DNA of 64,000 nucleotides from an uncultured Bacteroidales bacterium (GCA_903877385.1 CAIRDP010000054.1:186001-250000), one strand, 5' to 3'. Positions 36,015-47,452 are shown, counted from the first letter of the stretch. Numbers and translations are program-made. The notes: generated by a model from the letters alone, not told the origin.

Positions 36015-36105
36015 TGTACAATGTACCATTTACAATGTACAAATAATATTAAAATCAATATACTGACATTTGTACATGGTACATGGTACATGGCACATCA
36101 TACAT
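36015..36105. repeat. 13-unit heptad array with inverted TGTACAA arms
   Basis: Between the PAP2 start and the obg stop, 13 consecutive 7-mers share one register. Left arm: TGTACAA, TGTACCA, TTTACAA, TGTACAA (36015-36042). Then four AT-rich units (ATAATAT, TAAAATC, AATATAC, TGACATT). Right arm: TGTACAT, GGTACAT, GGTACAT, GGCACAT, CATACAT (36071-36105; the last units enter the obg stop region). The left arm reverse-complemented aligns with the right arm at about 24 of 28 positions, so a long hairpin is possible. Confidence 0.85.
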
Positions 36106-37090
36106 TCAGGGCTTCCCACAGCATTCCCTTGAGCTTCATCAGCCCGGTTTTCTTATGGGATGAAATAAATACACAAGGAATATCTTCGGGAAGTTCTTTT
36201 TTCAGTTCACTTACGATCTCCTCATCGGCAAGATCGCATTTGGTGATCGCAAGAAGTCTTGATTTATCCAGCAATTCGGGGTTAAACATCTCAAGTTCCC
36301 TGAGCAGGATCCGGTATTCATTGCGGATATCATTGCTGTCGGCAGGAATCATGAACAGAAGCACCGAATTACGTTCGATATGCCTGAGGAACCTTAAACC
36401 GATTCCTTTCCCTTCGTGAGCACCTTCAATAATTCCCGGTATGTCGGCCATTACGAAAGACTTATTGTCATGGTATTTCACAATCCCGAGGTTGGGTATC
36501 AGGGTGGTAAAGGGGTAGTCGGCTATTTCGGGCTTTGCAGCCGAAATGACCGATAACAATGTGGATTTCCCTGCATTTGGAAAGCCAACGAGCCCCACAT
36601 CGGCAAGCAGTTTCAATTCGAGGATCTTCCAGCTTTCAATTCCAGGTTCGCCCGGCTGGGCAAACCTGGGCGCCTGGTGGGTGGCCGATTTGAAATGATC
36701 GTTTCCCAGCCCTCCCCTTCCGCCCGGCACCAGGATATGGGTTTGGCCATCCTCGGTGATTTCGCATTCGAAAGCCATGGTTTCGGCATCCCTTGCGACA
36801 GTTCCAAGCGGGACGTCAATGTAAATGTCTTTTCCGTAAGCACCGGTTTGCAGGCTCTTGGCTCCGTTAACACCATGCCCGGCCCGGATGTGCTTGGTAA
36901 ACTTGAGATGCAGCAGTGTCCATAGCTGGCTGTTCCCTTTGAGAATAACATGGCCTCCCCTGCCCCCGTCACCCCCGTCAGGGCCTCCCCTGGCTGTGAG
37001 ACGGGTTCTCAGGAAATGCTTCGATCCGGCGCCCCCGTTACCGGAAGCACAGAAGATCTTTACATAATCGACAAAGTTTGATTCGGACAT
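36098..37090 (-). CDS. obg: GTPase Obg
   Basis: 330 residues from the ATG at 37090. Obg (CgtA) binds the large ribosomal subunit and links ribosome maturation to growth. The glycine-rich Obg fold is at the N-terminus ([35 protein letters not shown]). The G domain has G1 [11 protein letters not shown] near 167, G3 [14 protein letters not shown] and G4 TKCDL. The C-terminal OCT domain is absent, as in most Bacteroidota. The usual neighbours rpmA/rplU are missing; here it follows adk by 20 nt. Confidence 0.96.
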   Translation of the reverse strand: MSESNFVDYVKIFCASGNGGAGSKHFLRTRLTARGGPDGGDGGRGGHVILKGNSQLWTLLHLKFTKHIRAGHGVNGAKSLQTGAYGKDIYIDVPLGTVARDAETMAFECEITEDGQTHILVPGGRGGLGNDHFKSATHQAPRFAQPGEPGIESWKILELKLLADVGLVGFPNAGKSTLLSVISAAKPEIADYPFTTLIPNLGIVKYHDNKSFVMADIPGIIEGAHEGKGIGLRFLRHIERNSVLLFMIPADSNDIRNEYRILLRELEMFNPELLDKSRLLAITKCDLADEEIVSELKKELPEDIPCVFISSHKKTGLMKLKGMLWEALNV

Positions 37091-37110
37091 GAAATCCTGA
37101 TTTAGATTGT

Positions 37111-37677
37111 TTATTTCCTGATGGCCTTGCAAAGGCTTTCAAAGATATCGTCAATGCCTCCTACCCCATGAACCTCGGTATAGATGCCTTTGCCCTGGTA
37201 ATATTGCTGCAGGGGTTTGGTATGCTTGTGGTATTGCACAAGCCTGTTCTTGATCACCTCTTCGGTATCATCCACCCGGCCCTGTTCCATGGCCCTTTTA
37301 AGGAGGCGTTTTACCAGTTCTTCCTCATCCACTTCAAGCGAAACTACCTGTTTAACCGAATGATTCAGCCGGCACAGCAGCTTGTCGAGTTCCTGGGCCT
37401 GGTTGAGGGTACGCGGAAATCCGTCGAAAACGAAACCTTCGGCGCTCTCATTTTTCAGAAAAACCGATTTCATTATTTCTATCAGAAGTTCATCGGAGAC
37501 CAGGTGCCCGGCCTCCATAACTGCTTTCACCTGCAGGCCAAGCGGGCTTGCCTGGCTAACTTCGGCGCGGAGTATATCGCCTGTTGAAACATGTTTCCAG
37601 TTGTATTTCTGAGCAATTTTCACCGCCTGTGTTCCTTTTCCAGCCCCCGGGGGCCCGAATAAAATCAGATTAAACAT
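37111..37677 (-). CDS. adk: adenylate kinase (short-LID form)
   Basis: 188 residues. Interconverts ATP + AMP and 2 ADP. The P-loop [15 protein letters not shown] is near 5-19, then the NMP-binding region [10 protein letters not shown] and [13 protein letters not shown]. The LID is the short form ([19 protein letters not shown]), lacking the zinc cysteines of longer bacterial enzymes. In the same transcript as hpt and obg, an arrangement that groups purine salvage with nucleotide balance. Confidence 0.96.
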   Translation of the reverse strand: MFNLILFGPPGAGKGTQAVKIAQKYNWKHVSTGDILRAEVSQASPLGLQVKAVMEAGHLVSDELLIEIMKSVFLKNESAEGFVFDGFPRTLNQAQELDKLLCRLNHSVKQVVSLEVDEEELVKRLLKRAMEQGRVDDTEEVIKNRLVQYHKHTKPLQQYYQGKGIYTEVHGVGGIDDIFESLCKAIRK

Positions 37678-37698
37678 TTTTCCTTTGAGTTTTTAAGA

Positions 37699-38265
37699 TT
37701 ATAACAAAGTTTTATCCAGTTGGTAAATATCAGGAAAATTTCTGCCCGAACCATCATAATCCAGGCCATATCCCACAACAAAAAGATCCGGGATCACTAA
37801 TCCGCAGTAATCAATAGCAAAATTTTCCCTGAAAGCCTCCTTTTTAAAGCAGAAGCAGGCAATCCTGAGGCTTGAGGGTTCAAACTGCTTCAGGTCGTCC
37901 AGGAGCTTTGCCATGGTATTGCCTGTGTCGACGATATCCTCAACAATGATCACATCGCGGCTGCGAATGTTTTCGCTGAGGCCTATCAGCCTGTTGATCT
38001 TCCCGCTGCTTTCCATTCCGTGGTAAGAAGAATATTTCACGAATGATATCTCGCAGGGGGTTTCAAGTTTCCTCACGAGATCGGAGGCAAAGATAAATGC
38101 CCCGTTCAGTATGCACAGCAATAGCGGGGTCTTCCCGGCATAATCATGATCTATTAGGCGGGCAATGCCGCTAACTGTCTCATCAATCCTTTCCTTTGAA
38201 ATGTATAGGCTGAAGAATTTATCCCTGACCCTGATACGCTCCTGTGGTTTAAGTGGTTTTAGCAT
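37699..38265 (-). CDS. hpt: hypoxanthine phosphoribosyltransferase
   Basis: 188 residues from the ATG at 38265; the preceding TTG adds a single residue. Converts hypoxanthine or guanine with PRPP to IMP or GMP. The PRPP motif VIIVEDIVDTGNTMAKLLDDL is near 108-128, with KYSSYHGMESSGKIN (flexible loop) before it and LVIPDLFVVGYGLDYDG near the end. First gene of hpt-adk-obg. A TAAATTTG (38277-38270) is only 4 nt from the start, so either the transcript is nearly leaderless or the box is not used. Confidence 0.93.
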   Translation of the reverse strand: MLKPLKPQERIRVRDKFFSLYISKERIDETVSGIARLIDHDYAGKTPLLLCILNGAFIFASDLVRKLETPCEISFVKYSSYHGMESSGKINRLIGLSENIRSRDVIIVEDIVDTGNTMAKLLDDLKQFEPSSLRIACFCFKKEAFRENFAIDYCGLVIPDLFVVGYGLDYDGSGRNFPDIYQLDKTLL

Positions 38266-38276
38266 CAAACAAATTT

Positions 38277-38296
38277 AGCAATGATTTTTCATTGCT
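38277..38296. promoter_or_regulatory. 8-bp palindrome in the hpt-purE divergent spacer
   Basis: AGCAATGA (38277-38284) and TCATTGCT (38289-38296) form a perfect inverted repeat with a 4-nt TTTT spacer. It abuts the possible hpt -7 box and lies 32 nt upstream of the purE -7 box. The two flanking genes are both purine genes, so a shared operator is conceivable. Confidence 0.4.
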
Positions 38297-38327
38297 CATT
38301 ATTTTTATGGATTTATGATTTTCTGGC

Positions 38328-38335
38328 TAATTTTG
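38328..38335 (+). promoter_or_regulatory. -7 box TAATTTTG for purE
   Basis: TAATTTTG fits TAnnTTTG and lies 16 nt before the purE ATG at 38352. The -33 position is T-rich but has no clean TTTG. Confidence 0.4.
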
Positions 38336-38351
38336 CAGAAAATCAAAAACT

Positions 38352-38858
38352 ATGCAAGCATTGGTAAGTATTATCATGGGCAGCACCTCCGACCTCCCAA
38401 TCATGGAAGCTGCGGCAAAGTTCCTGAACGACATGCAGATCCCATTTGAAATCAATGCCCTTTCGGCGCACCGTACCCCCGAAAAAGTTGAAGAATTTGC
38501 AAAAGGCGCACATGCAAGAGGTATACGGGTGATCATTGCAGCCGCCGGGATGGCGGCCCATCTCCCGGGGGTTATTGCCGCCATGACATCAATCCCCGTG
38601 ATTGGCGTGCCTGTGAAAGCATCCCTTGAGGGAATCGACTCCCTGCTTGCCATTGTGCAGATGCCTCCGGGTATCCCCGTAGCTACAGTGGGCATCAATG
38701 CAGCACAGAATGCCTCAATTCTTGCCGCGGAAATACTTGCAGTTGCCGATCCGGCAATCTACCAGAAATTAATAAAATTCAAGGAAGACCTGAAGAAGAA
38801 GATCGTCAAAGCCAATGAAGAACTGGCCCAGGTGAAATTCGATTATAAAGTAGGCTAA
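38352..38858 (+). CDS. purE: N5-carboxyaminoimidazole ribonucleotide mutase (class I PurE)
   Basis: 168 residues, the usual class I PurE length. It converts N5-CAIR to CAIR in purine synthesis. Motifs: IMGSTSDLPIMEAAAKFL at the N-terminus with the phosphate-binding Ser, the catalytic SAHRTPEKVEEFA near 40-52, GMAAHLPGVIAAMTSIPVIG and the MPPGIPVATVGINAAQNA stretch. No purK is adjacent. The stop overlaps the convergent O-methyltransferase stop by 4 nt. Confidence 0.97.
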   Translation: MQALVSIIMGSTSDLPIMEAAAKFLNDMQIPFEINALSAHRTPEKVEEFAKGAHARGIRVIIAAAGMAAHLPGVIAAMTSIPVIGVPVKASLEGIDSLLAIVQMPPGIPVATVGINAAQNASILAAEILAVADPAIYQKLIKFKEDLKKKIVKANEELAQVKFDYKVG

Positions 38859-39481
38859 AGCTTCCTGGCAATCATCAAACCGTCGCGAAAGGGAAGAAGC
38901 AGGTTCTCAACCCTTTCATCGTTCTGTACAAATTCATTGTATTCAATGATTCCCAGGGTCTCTTTGTCCGCAGTTTCCTTCGACAACACTTTGCCGTCCC
39001 ATAACGCATTGTCGGCAACTATCCAGCCTCCCTGCCTCAGCATCGGAAAAACCATGTTGTAATACTTGAGATAATTTGGTTTGTCGGCATCAATATAGAC
39101 CAGGTCCCAGGTCTCCTGTAAGCGGGGTATGATCTTCAGCGCTTCGCCTATATGCAGAATGATTTTGTTCTGAATCCCGGCTTCCATAATAAATTTCCTG
39201 ATCATCGTTTCCAGTTCCGGGTTCACTTCAATGGTATGGACCGTGCCCCCGCATCCCAAGGCAAGGTTGATGGCTGAATAGCCTGTAAAGGTGCCTATTT
39301 CAAGAACCTTTTGCGGTTTGATCATGTTGCAGAGGAAACGTAAAAGCGTTCCCTGCATAGGCCCCGAGATCATCCTTGGATAGACCTGGGTAAGATGCGT
39401 TTCACGGTTGAGCCTGGCAAGGAAAGGAAATTCGGGGCTTGAATGCAAACCGCAATACTGTTCTATTTCTTCGGGAATCAT
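38855..39481 (-). CDS. SAM-dependent O-methyltransferase (class I, COMT-like)
   Basis: 208 residues. Fold and motifs of the caffeoyl-CoA / catechol O-methyltransferase family: LEIGTFTGYSAINLALG (motif I, near 63-79), TIEVNPELE (SAM adenine), LVYIDADKPNYLKYYN (metal-site Asp) and the later ADNALWDGKV (metal ligands). The substrate is unknown; small catechols or polar lipids are typical. It is the last gene of the mutA-mutB run (11 nt after mutB), which may be just operon context. Confidence 0.92.
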   Translation of the reverse strand: MIPEEIEQYCGLHSSPEFPFLARLNRETHLTQVYPRMISGPMQGTLLRFLCNMIKPQKVLEIGTFTGYSAINLALGCGGTVHTIEVNPELETMIRKFIMEAGIQNKIILHIGEALKIIPRLQETWDLVYIDADKPNYLKYYNMVFPMLRQGGWIVADNALWDGKVLSKETADKETLGIIEYNEFVQNDERVENLLLPFRDGLMIARKL

Positions 39482-39492
39482 GGCAAAGCCGT

Positions 39493-41643
<2,151 letters not shown>

Positions 41644-41668
41644 TATAGCAAGTATAGTTTTAATAGTT

Positions 41669-42496
41669 TTAAAATGAAATTCCGAAAACCAGGAAAACCT
41701 TCTGGGCAGCCGGGTTTGTTATAAGGGAAGCCTGAATGGGCAATCCGTATGATTTTGTTATAGGGATGGCTCTTTTGGCTGTGATCCCTACATTGGTAAA
41801 CCCTGCTTTAGGTCCGTACCAGCTCCCCCCGAAAGGAGTGCCGCCGGCAAAGAAATTAATATCCACTTTATGGAACTTGACAGGGTATGAGAGTTCCAGG
41901 TAAGTGGAAAAGTTATTCTTGTTCGGGTTACTGTAAAACCCTAAAGAATCCTTGGCTTTATCATCCCCGTATACAAGTGTCCCAACATAGAATTTGATCG
42001 GGAACTGATCAGGTCCGGCAAAGGTCAGTGAAACCTCGAATGTATGTCCTGTTGTCTTTTTATCATAAGTAAAATACTGAAACCTCTCGATGCCTGTGTA
42101 ATTAGGATCCAGGCTGTTCGGAATGAAATAATCGAAAAACATCAGGGTAAACCATTTCAGGGTATAGGAAACGTACATATCCATTTCGGTATAATTGCCC
42201 ATATTCACCGAAACCGTATCATTGAGCATCCTGTGGTAGGACGTAAATGAATACGAGCCCCAGGCCCCAACATTCAGGCCCCTCCAGCTAAGATATAAGG
42301 TTGGCTGTATAGCTGGCGAGTTGCCGAAGTCGATCCCCCTCCAGATATAACGGCTCATGACATCAGCCCCGAAATTCAAGGTAACAGACTTATCACTCAC
42401 CGATTCTTCAGCTTCCTTGATCACCTGTTCGTCCTGGGCAAGAAGGGCATGCATTGAAATAAAACAAAAAATCAAGAGTAAAAACAGTTTTTTCAT
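41669..42496 (-). CDS. TorF-like outer-membrane protein
   Basis: 275 residues with signal peptide [21 protein letters not shown]. The mature start [20 protein letters not shown] with a following [11 protein letters not shown] is the hallmark of the TorF/Gcw_chp family of putative porins. Regularly spaced amphipathic strands ([36 protein letters not shown]) end with a C-terminal Phe (LVFGISF), which is the Omp85 recognition-like end. It is probably a 12-14-strand barrel of uncertain substrate. It lies between the hybrid kinase (9 nt) and mutB (25 nt), so it is co-expressed with both. Confidence 0.8.
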   Translation of the reverse strand: MKKLFLLLIFCFISMHALLAQDEQVIKEAEESVSDKSVTLNFGADVMSRYIWRGIDFGNSPAIQPTLYLSWRGLNVGAWGSYSFTSYHRMLNDTVSVNMGNYTEMDMYVSYTLKWFTLMFFDYFIPNSLDPNYTGIERFQYFTYDKKTTGHTFEVSLTFAGPDQFPIKFYVGTLVYGDDKAKDSLGFYSNPNKNNFSTYLELSYPVKFHKVDINFFAGGTPFGGSWYGPKAGFTNVGITAKRAIPITKSYGLPIQASLITNPAAQKVFLVFGISF

Positions 42497-42505
42497 AGTT
42501 TGAGA

Positions 42506-44866
42506 TTATAGGTTCAGAGCACGTGCAAGTTCCGATTGCCTGAATGGCTTGCTTATATAATCATCCATGCCCGATGCGATACATCTTTCCCTGTCCTCCT
42601 TGGTAGTAGATGCAGTAAGCGCAACTATTTTGATCCTTTTACCGGTTATTCCGCCTGAGAGCAGACCTTCCTGCTCCATTTTCCGTATCATCCTTGTAGC
42701 CTCTATACCGTCAAGTTCGGGCATCTCCACATCCATTAATACAATATCATATTCCGCTTTCTTTAGCTTGTCAAGAGCCTGGTTCCCGTTTTCGGCCAGT
42801 ACAACATTATGCCCGAAACTTTCAAGGGTCTTGATCGCAACTTTCTGGTTTATCTTGTTATCCTCTGCAAGCAGGATATTCAGTATTCTCTGTCGCCTGA
42901 ACTCCCTTTTGCCTGCATATTTTGTGATAACCCTGACCAATTCCTCGGGCTGGAAAGGTTTTGCGATGTAATCATCCATGCCTGAATCCAGGAAACGCTC
43001 CTTATCGCCTTCAACCGCGTAAGCCGTGAATGCAACAATATACGAAGGCCTCCTCTGCGGTAAGCTTCGTTCCATCTCGCGGATCTTTTCGGTAGCCTCA
43101 AGCCCGTCCATAACCGGCATCCTGATATCCATCAGGATAAGTTCATATTCCTTCTTTTCAAACATCCGGATGGCAACCCTGCCGTTTTCGGCAATTTCAA
43201 GGTTTGTAAAGCCGTCCTTTTCAAGAGAAGTCCTGGCTACCCTCTGGCTGATATAATTGTCTTCGACCAGCAGGATGGGGATGTTTTTAACATCGTCTTT
43301 CTGCTTTTCCTTCTCAATTTCTTCAATCTCGGCCTTTAACATTTTTCCAAACAGGGCAGTGAACCAAAAAACTGAGCCCTTCCCCTCTTCGCTTTCAACA
43401 CCGATTTCACCTCCCATCAGCCTTACGAGATCGTAGGCAATTTTAAGCCCAAGGCCGGTTCCTCCATATTTCCTCGATGTTGAAACATCAGTTTGCGAGA
43501 ATTCCTTGAATAATTTTTCTCGTCCCTTCTCAGAAATACCCAAGCCGGTATCAGCCACCCGGCACTTCACCATCATCTGGACCTCATTCTGCCATACCGG
43601 CTCAATTTCCACACTAACGCTGCCTTCGGTTGTGAACTTGATGGCATTATTTGCCAGGTTCATAACGATTTGTTTCAGCCTTACAGGATCGCCTTTAATA
43701 AGATCAGGCAATTCAGAAGAAATGGTCAGGAAAAGTTTAAGTCCTTTCCCCTCGGCCCTTATATGTAGCATCTTCACCACCTCTTCCAGGTTATGCCTGA
43801 GGTTAAATGCTATGCTCTCAAGCTCAACCTGCCCTGCTTCGATCTTCGAAAAATCCAGGATGTCGTTTATGATGGAGAGCAGGTTGGTCCCTGATATTTC
43901 AATAATTTCCAGGTATTCTTTCTGTTCCTCGGTGAGCTGCGTCTCCTTTAAAATGTTTGTCATGCCGATCACACCGTTCATCGGTGTCCTTATCTCATGG
44001 CTCATGTTCGCAAGGAATATGGATTTTGCACGGCTCTCCTTGACCGCAATTTCCTTTGCAAGCTGGAGTTCCTCCGACATCAGCTTTCTCTCCTTTACTT
44101 CCTGCTGCAGTTGTTCGGTCCTTGCCTGTACTATCTCTTCAAGATTGGCTTTATAATCTTCAAGTTGTTTTTCAATGCGGTTTCTTTCATGGATTTCCGA
44201 TTCAAGCACCATCGTATTCTTCCTGTAATATTTTGTAAGGAAATAAAAGAATGGCGAAACAATGAGCAGGAAGAACAATGCACGCATGACAACGTAGGGA
44301 ATTCGCGAAAGTATATGGGCATTAATATAACTTATATCAATGTCGGCCCCCACGAGATAGCGGTTCCCTCCGGGTGAAGTCTGGCAAATGATCGCACTTT
44401 CGAATCTTCCCCATCGATCCTCGGAGGTTTCAAAGGTAGGCTTGTCGGAATGTATGGTTTGTATAAACTCGGGAGTAGCTTCGGGGTATACCTGCCAGTA
44501 GGTAGGCAGTTTATGTTTCAGGAATTCTTCATCCTTGGCGCTCGAGGCAATAAAATAAACCTTGCCGTTTTTTATCACTGTGGCATACAGATAAGTCAGT
44601 CCTGCTGTTTTGGCATTGAATGAAAGCTGAATGATGTTTTTCAGATGCTCTTCGTTACTGATCTTTCCGGAATCGGTCGCCCTGTCGAAGAAAGACGGAC
44701 CAAGAATGCTTGTAATATTGGCAGCTGCCGTAACAAGCCGCTGGTCCACTTCGGCAATAATTCTGTCCCTTTCGGAATAACTTGTGAAAAATATATAAAT
44801 AACCACCATTACAAAGTATGTAACAGTTGGGATGATGATTACCTTTAGAAAGTAGTTCCTGTTCAC
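42506..44866 (-). CDS. hybrid sensor histidine kinase with two receiver domains
   Basis: 786 residues. TM1 at 7-29, an extracytoplasmic Cache-like sensor (about 30-195, with VYFIASSAKDEEFL and EDRWGRFESAIICQ typical of a small-molecule sensor also found on diguanylate cyclases), TM2 near 196-218, a coiled coil, HisKA (ANMSHEIRTPMNGVIGM, His about 289), HATPase (GTGLGLKIAYDLVRLMGG). Then REC1 (LILMDIRMPVMDG) and REC2 (IVLMDVEMPELDG). There is no HPt domain and no DNA-binding output. Encoded between the porin-like gene and the lone receiver within the mutase operon. Confidence 0.93.
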   Translation of the reverse strand: MNRNYFLKVIIIPTVTYFVMVVIYIFFTSYSERDRIIAEVDQRLVTAAANITSILGPSFFDRATDSGKISNEEHLKNIIQLSFNAKTAGLTYLYATVIKNGKVYFIASSAKDEEFLKHKLPTYWQVYPEATPEFIQTIHSDKPTFETSEDRWGRFESAIICQTSPGGNRYLVGADIDISYINAHILSRIPYVVMRALFFLLIVSPFFYFLTKYYRKNTMVLESEIHERNRIEKQLEDYKANLEEIVQARTEQLQQEVKERKLMSEELQLAKEIAVKESRAKSIFLANMSHEIRTPMNGVIGMTNILKETQLTEEQKEYLEIIEISGTNLLSIINDILDFSKIEAGQVELESIAFNLRHNLEEVVKMLHIRAEGKGLKLFLTISSELPDLIKGDPVRLKQIVMNLANNAIKFTTEGSVSVEIEPVWQNEVQMMVKCRVADTGLGISEKGREKLFKEFSQTDVSTSRKYGGTGLGLKIAYDLVRLMGGEIGVESEEGKGSVFWFTALFGKMLKAEIEEIEKEKQKDDVKNIPILLVEDNYISQRVARTSLEKDGFTNLEIAENGRVAIRMFEKKEYELILMDIRMPVMDGLEATEKIREMERSLPQRRPSYIVAFTAYAVEGDKERFLDSGMDDYIAKPFQPEELVRVITKYAGKREFRRQRILNILLAEDNKINQKVAIKTLESFGHNVVLAENGNQALDKLKKAEYDIVLMDVEMPELDGIEATRMIRKMEQEGLLSGGITGKRIKIVALTASTTKEDRERCIASGMDDYISKPFRQSELARALNL

Positions 44867-44893
44867 TCAATAAGTCTTTTCAGGATTAGTTTG

Positions 44894-45322
44894 CTATAAC
44901 TGGAGAATCCTGTTCAATTCCTCAATTTCTATGGGTTTGTTCATGTAAAAATCCATTCCGCTTTCGAAAAACTTATTACGGTCATCTTCAAACGCATTAG
45001 CAGTAATGGCAATGATCTTGACCCGTTTTCCCTGGAATGAACTCCTTGATGCTTCAAGTTTCCTTATCTCCCTTGTTGCTGTGAGCCCGTCCATAACCGG
45101 CATCATGATATCCATCAAAATAGCATCATAGAAATTTTCCCTGAATTTATCCATCGCGATCTGGCCGTCGGTGGCAGTATCCACTTTGTGGCCTACCCTT
45201 GTAAGTGCTGCAGTGATGAGCCTCAGGTTAATTGCATTGTCTTCTACAACGAGAATCGACAGTGTCTTTTCCTGTGATGGGTCCTTTCCTTTCATCGTCT
45301 GATTCTGATCCATAAAATTCAT
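44894..45322 (-). CDS. stand-alone receiver-domain response regulator
   Basis: 142 residues, all one receiver. Acidic pocket in ILVVEDNAINLRLI near 24-37, phospho-acceptor in AILMDIMMPVMDGL near 75, Thr/Ser in KIIAITANAFEDD and Lys in FYMNKPIEIEE. No output domain, so it acts by protein contact or relay, with the neighbouring hybrid kinase as the obvious phosphodonor. The first 20 residues (MNFMDQNQTMKGKDPSQEKT) are unstructured; the real start could be at a later Met (MDQNQTMKG). Gap of 13 nt to mutA and 27 nt to the kinase. Confidence 0.92.
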   Translation of the reverse strand: MNFMDQNQTMKGKDPSQEKTLSILVVEDNAINLRLITAALTRVGHKVDTATDGQIAMDKFRENFYDAILMDIMMPVMDGLTATREIRKLEASRSSFQGKRVKIIAITANAFEDDRNKFFESGMDFYMNKPIEIEELNRILQL

Positions 45323-45335
45323 GAAATTAAGATTA

Positions 45336-47225
45336 TTATTTTAACGGAATACCTATCCGGTTACTGAACGTTTTCAGGCTTTCAAGCAGATTGCTGCGAA
45401 CATGAACAAAATCATCAACACCGGCTTTCGTCAATATTTCTGTTTTTTCTTTCGGGTACCCTGCAACTGCAATAATAAGGTTTTTCATTGCGGTTTTCAG
45501 CTCCGGGATGGCTTTTGCCGCGAGTTCTTCATATTCTTCATCAGAACTGCAGAATACCAGGATATCAGGTCTGTTAACGATTGCCGATGCCACTCCCTCC
45601 TCAACAGTCTCGAACCCAGGGTTATCGCTTACAGAAAAGCCTGCACATCCAAAGAAATTCGTTGCAAAACCAGCTCGTGCACGCATCATTGCAAGGTTGC
45701 CGTATGTAAAAAGAAAAACCTCCGGCCTGCGGTTTCCGTTTCTGACAAACTCTTCAGTTGAAAGCCTCAACAATTCAATTTTTTCTGAAACCCTGAAAGG
45801 ATGCAGCTTTTTGTACTTACTTTCAGTATGCCCTCCATCATTCCATGGGTCCTGCACTTTATCCATCATCATCTCCTTTAATTCAGGAAACTGGTTGGTG
45901 CCGATGAGGACAGATTTCCGCTGAGCAAGGTCTTCCTCCTTTTTCCGGCTGTTCTTTTCAATCTCATCCTGCACAAACCCGGCTTTAACGGCTTCTATCA
46001 TACCTCCCATTCCTTCGACTTTCCTGAAAAGGTCCCAGGCATTTTGTGCAAGGCTGTTGGTAAGGCTTTCAATATAATACGCTCCCGAGGCCGGATCATT
46101 GATCCTGTTAAGGTAGGATTCTTCCTTGAATATGAGCTGCTGATTCCTGGCAATCCTCGATGAAAACTCATCCGGTTGCCTGTAAGGCATATCGAAAGGA
46201 TAAATTGACAGGGAGTCTGTTTGTCCGATTGCGGCAGACATCCCCTCGGTCGTGGTTCTCAGCATATTAACATGAGAATCGTAAATGGTCTTGTTCCATT
46301 TTGCAGTGGAGGCATGGATGAACATTCTCAGTGAAGCGGGAACCTCAGGCTTGTACCTGTCAATTATTTTTGCCCATAAAATTCTGGCTGCCCTCAGTTT
46401 GGCAATTTCCAGGAAATAATTCGGGCCACAGGCAAAATGAAACAATATTTTCGGCGAAAGAAAATCAACTGCAAATCCTTTCGAAGTAAGAGATGTAAGA
46501 TATTCATTGGCCGATGCCAGGCTGAAAGCAAGTTCCTGGACCAGGGTGGAACCGGAATCCTGGAAATAATGGCCGTTAATACTTAATGACCTGAACAATG
46601 GCAGGCGTTTGCTGATGGTATTCAGGAGATATTCGGCTTCTTCAAGGTTGTTGCTGAAATTGATATAAAAATCGCCGTGAAGGAGCAGGTAAGTCAGTGG
46701 GTCAAAGTTGATCCCGCCTTTCAGGCTCTCTGTTTTCAGGCCCCTGGCGCTGACTTCGTAAAAGAAAAGTTCAAGTGTAAGGGGATAGGATTTTGAGCTT
46801 GTAAAATAGATCCATGTTTTGGCAAGATCCATCCCGGCCAGCAGCTGTGATATTTGCTTGTGTGTGGTGATTTCCTGCGCATTAAGGCCGATTGCATCTG
46901 CCCCATGCCCTATGGCATCAAGCGCCAGCCGGTTTGCCTCCCCGATATCCGAAGGCAGGATGTCCTGACGCACGATCCAGTCATTGCTGATACCGGTCCT
47001 GAAAATACCAGGCTGTTCTTTTTTCAGCTTGCTGATGTATTCCAGATCGTTCAGATCTTCAGCACGGTAATATGGTTTAACCTGAAATCCTTCCCCGGTA
47101 TTCCATACAAGTTTCTTTTCATAATCAGCTCCTTTCAGGTCTGAAAGGATTTTCTTTTCCCACTCAGCAGTGGAAATTGGAGGGAATTCGTTGAATAATT
47201 TGCCGTCCTGTTCTTTGTCACTCAT
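45336..47225 (-). CDS. mutA: methylmalonyl-CoA mutase, small subunit
   Basis: 629 residues from the ATG at 47225; the longer frame (14 residues) begins at a TTG in an unlikely MIKPIKRETEQNEC leader. The TIM-barrel part matches the large subunit (HATAKWNKTIYDSHVNMLRTT-type region and NGHYFQDSGSTLVQELAF). The cobalamin-domain counterpart (RPEVFLFTYGNLAMMRARAGF) lacks the DxHxxG motif, as expected of the non-catalytic subunit. First gene of the run to mutB, preceded by a long GC-rich leader. A -7 box is at 47356. Confidence 0.95.
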   Translation of the reverse strand: MSDKEQDGKLFNEFPPISTAEWEKKILSDLKGADYEKKLVWNTGEGFQVKPYYRAEDLNDLEYISKLKKEQPGIFRTGISNDWIVRQDILPSDIGEANRLALDAIGHGADAIGLNAQEITTHKQISQLLAGMDLAKTWIYFTSSKSYPLTLELFFYEVSARGLKTESLKGGINFDPLTYLLLHGDFYINFSNNLEEAEYLLNTISKRLPLFRSLSINGHYFQDSGSTLVQELAFSLASANEYLTSLTSKGFAVDFLSPKILFHFACGPNYFLEIAKLRAARILWAKIIDRYKPEVPASLRMFIHASTAKWNKTIYDSHVNMLRTTTEGMSAAIGQTDSLSIYPFDMPYRQPDEFSSRIARNQQLIFKEESYLNRINDPASGAYYIESLTNSLAQNAWDLFRKVEGMGGMIEAVKAGFVQDEIEKNSRKKEEDLAQRKSVLIGTNQFPELKEMMMDKVQDPWNDGGHTESKYKKLHPFRVSEKIELLRLSTEEFVRNGNRRPEVFLFTYGNLAMMRARAGFATNFFGCAGFSVSDNPGFETVEEGVASAIVNRPDILVFCSSDEEYEELAAKAIPELKTAMKNLIIAVAGYPKEKTEILTKAGVDDFVHVRSNLLESLKTFSNRIGIPLK

Positions 47226-47345
47226 ACACTCATTCTGTTCAGTTTCCCGTTTGATGGGTTTAATCACTCATAGCAGATTCCCCGCCCCTTTACGGGGGAA
47301 CCCGGGTCCGGCTTGCACTGGGGTTAAAACCGGTTTTTTTCATAG
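47226..47345 (-). other. GC-rich leader upstream of mutA with an 17-codon frame
   Basis: On the minus strand the roughly 120 nt before mutA are unusually GC-rich in the middle (CCCGGGTTCCCCCGTAAAG, then GGGCGGGG), giving a potential stem. A start codon at 47343 opens a 17-codon frame (MKKTGFNPSASRTRVPP) ending at 47290. It lies about 13 nt after the candidate promoter. I find no cobalamin-riboswitch B12 box here. Function unknown; a structured leader or chance. Confidence 0.3.
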
Positions 47346-47355
47346 TAAAGGTAAG

Positions 47356-47363
47356 CAAATTTA
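47356..47363 (-). promoter_or_regulatory. -7 box TAAATTTG upstream of mutA
   Basis: TAAATTTG on the minus strand matches TAnnTTTG and would give a start near 47350 and a leader of about 125 nt before mutA. No -33 TTTG at the expected spacing. Confidence 0.35.
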
Positions 47364-47452
47364 TATAATTATTAGAAGCATACATTCTGTTTGTAAAAAT
47401 ATTAGCCTGTATGTTCAGCTACATTCTTTATTAACTTTACAAAAAAAATGCT

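Noticed and set aside
47226-47452. Cobalamin riboswitch before mutA
   Set aside because: No B12 box or recognisable core, and the leader is too short for the known class; mutAB are also rarely switch-controlled.
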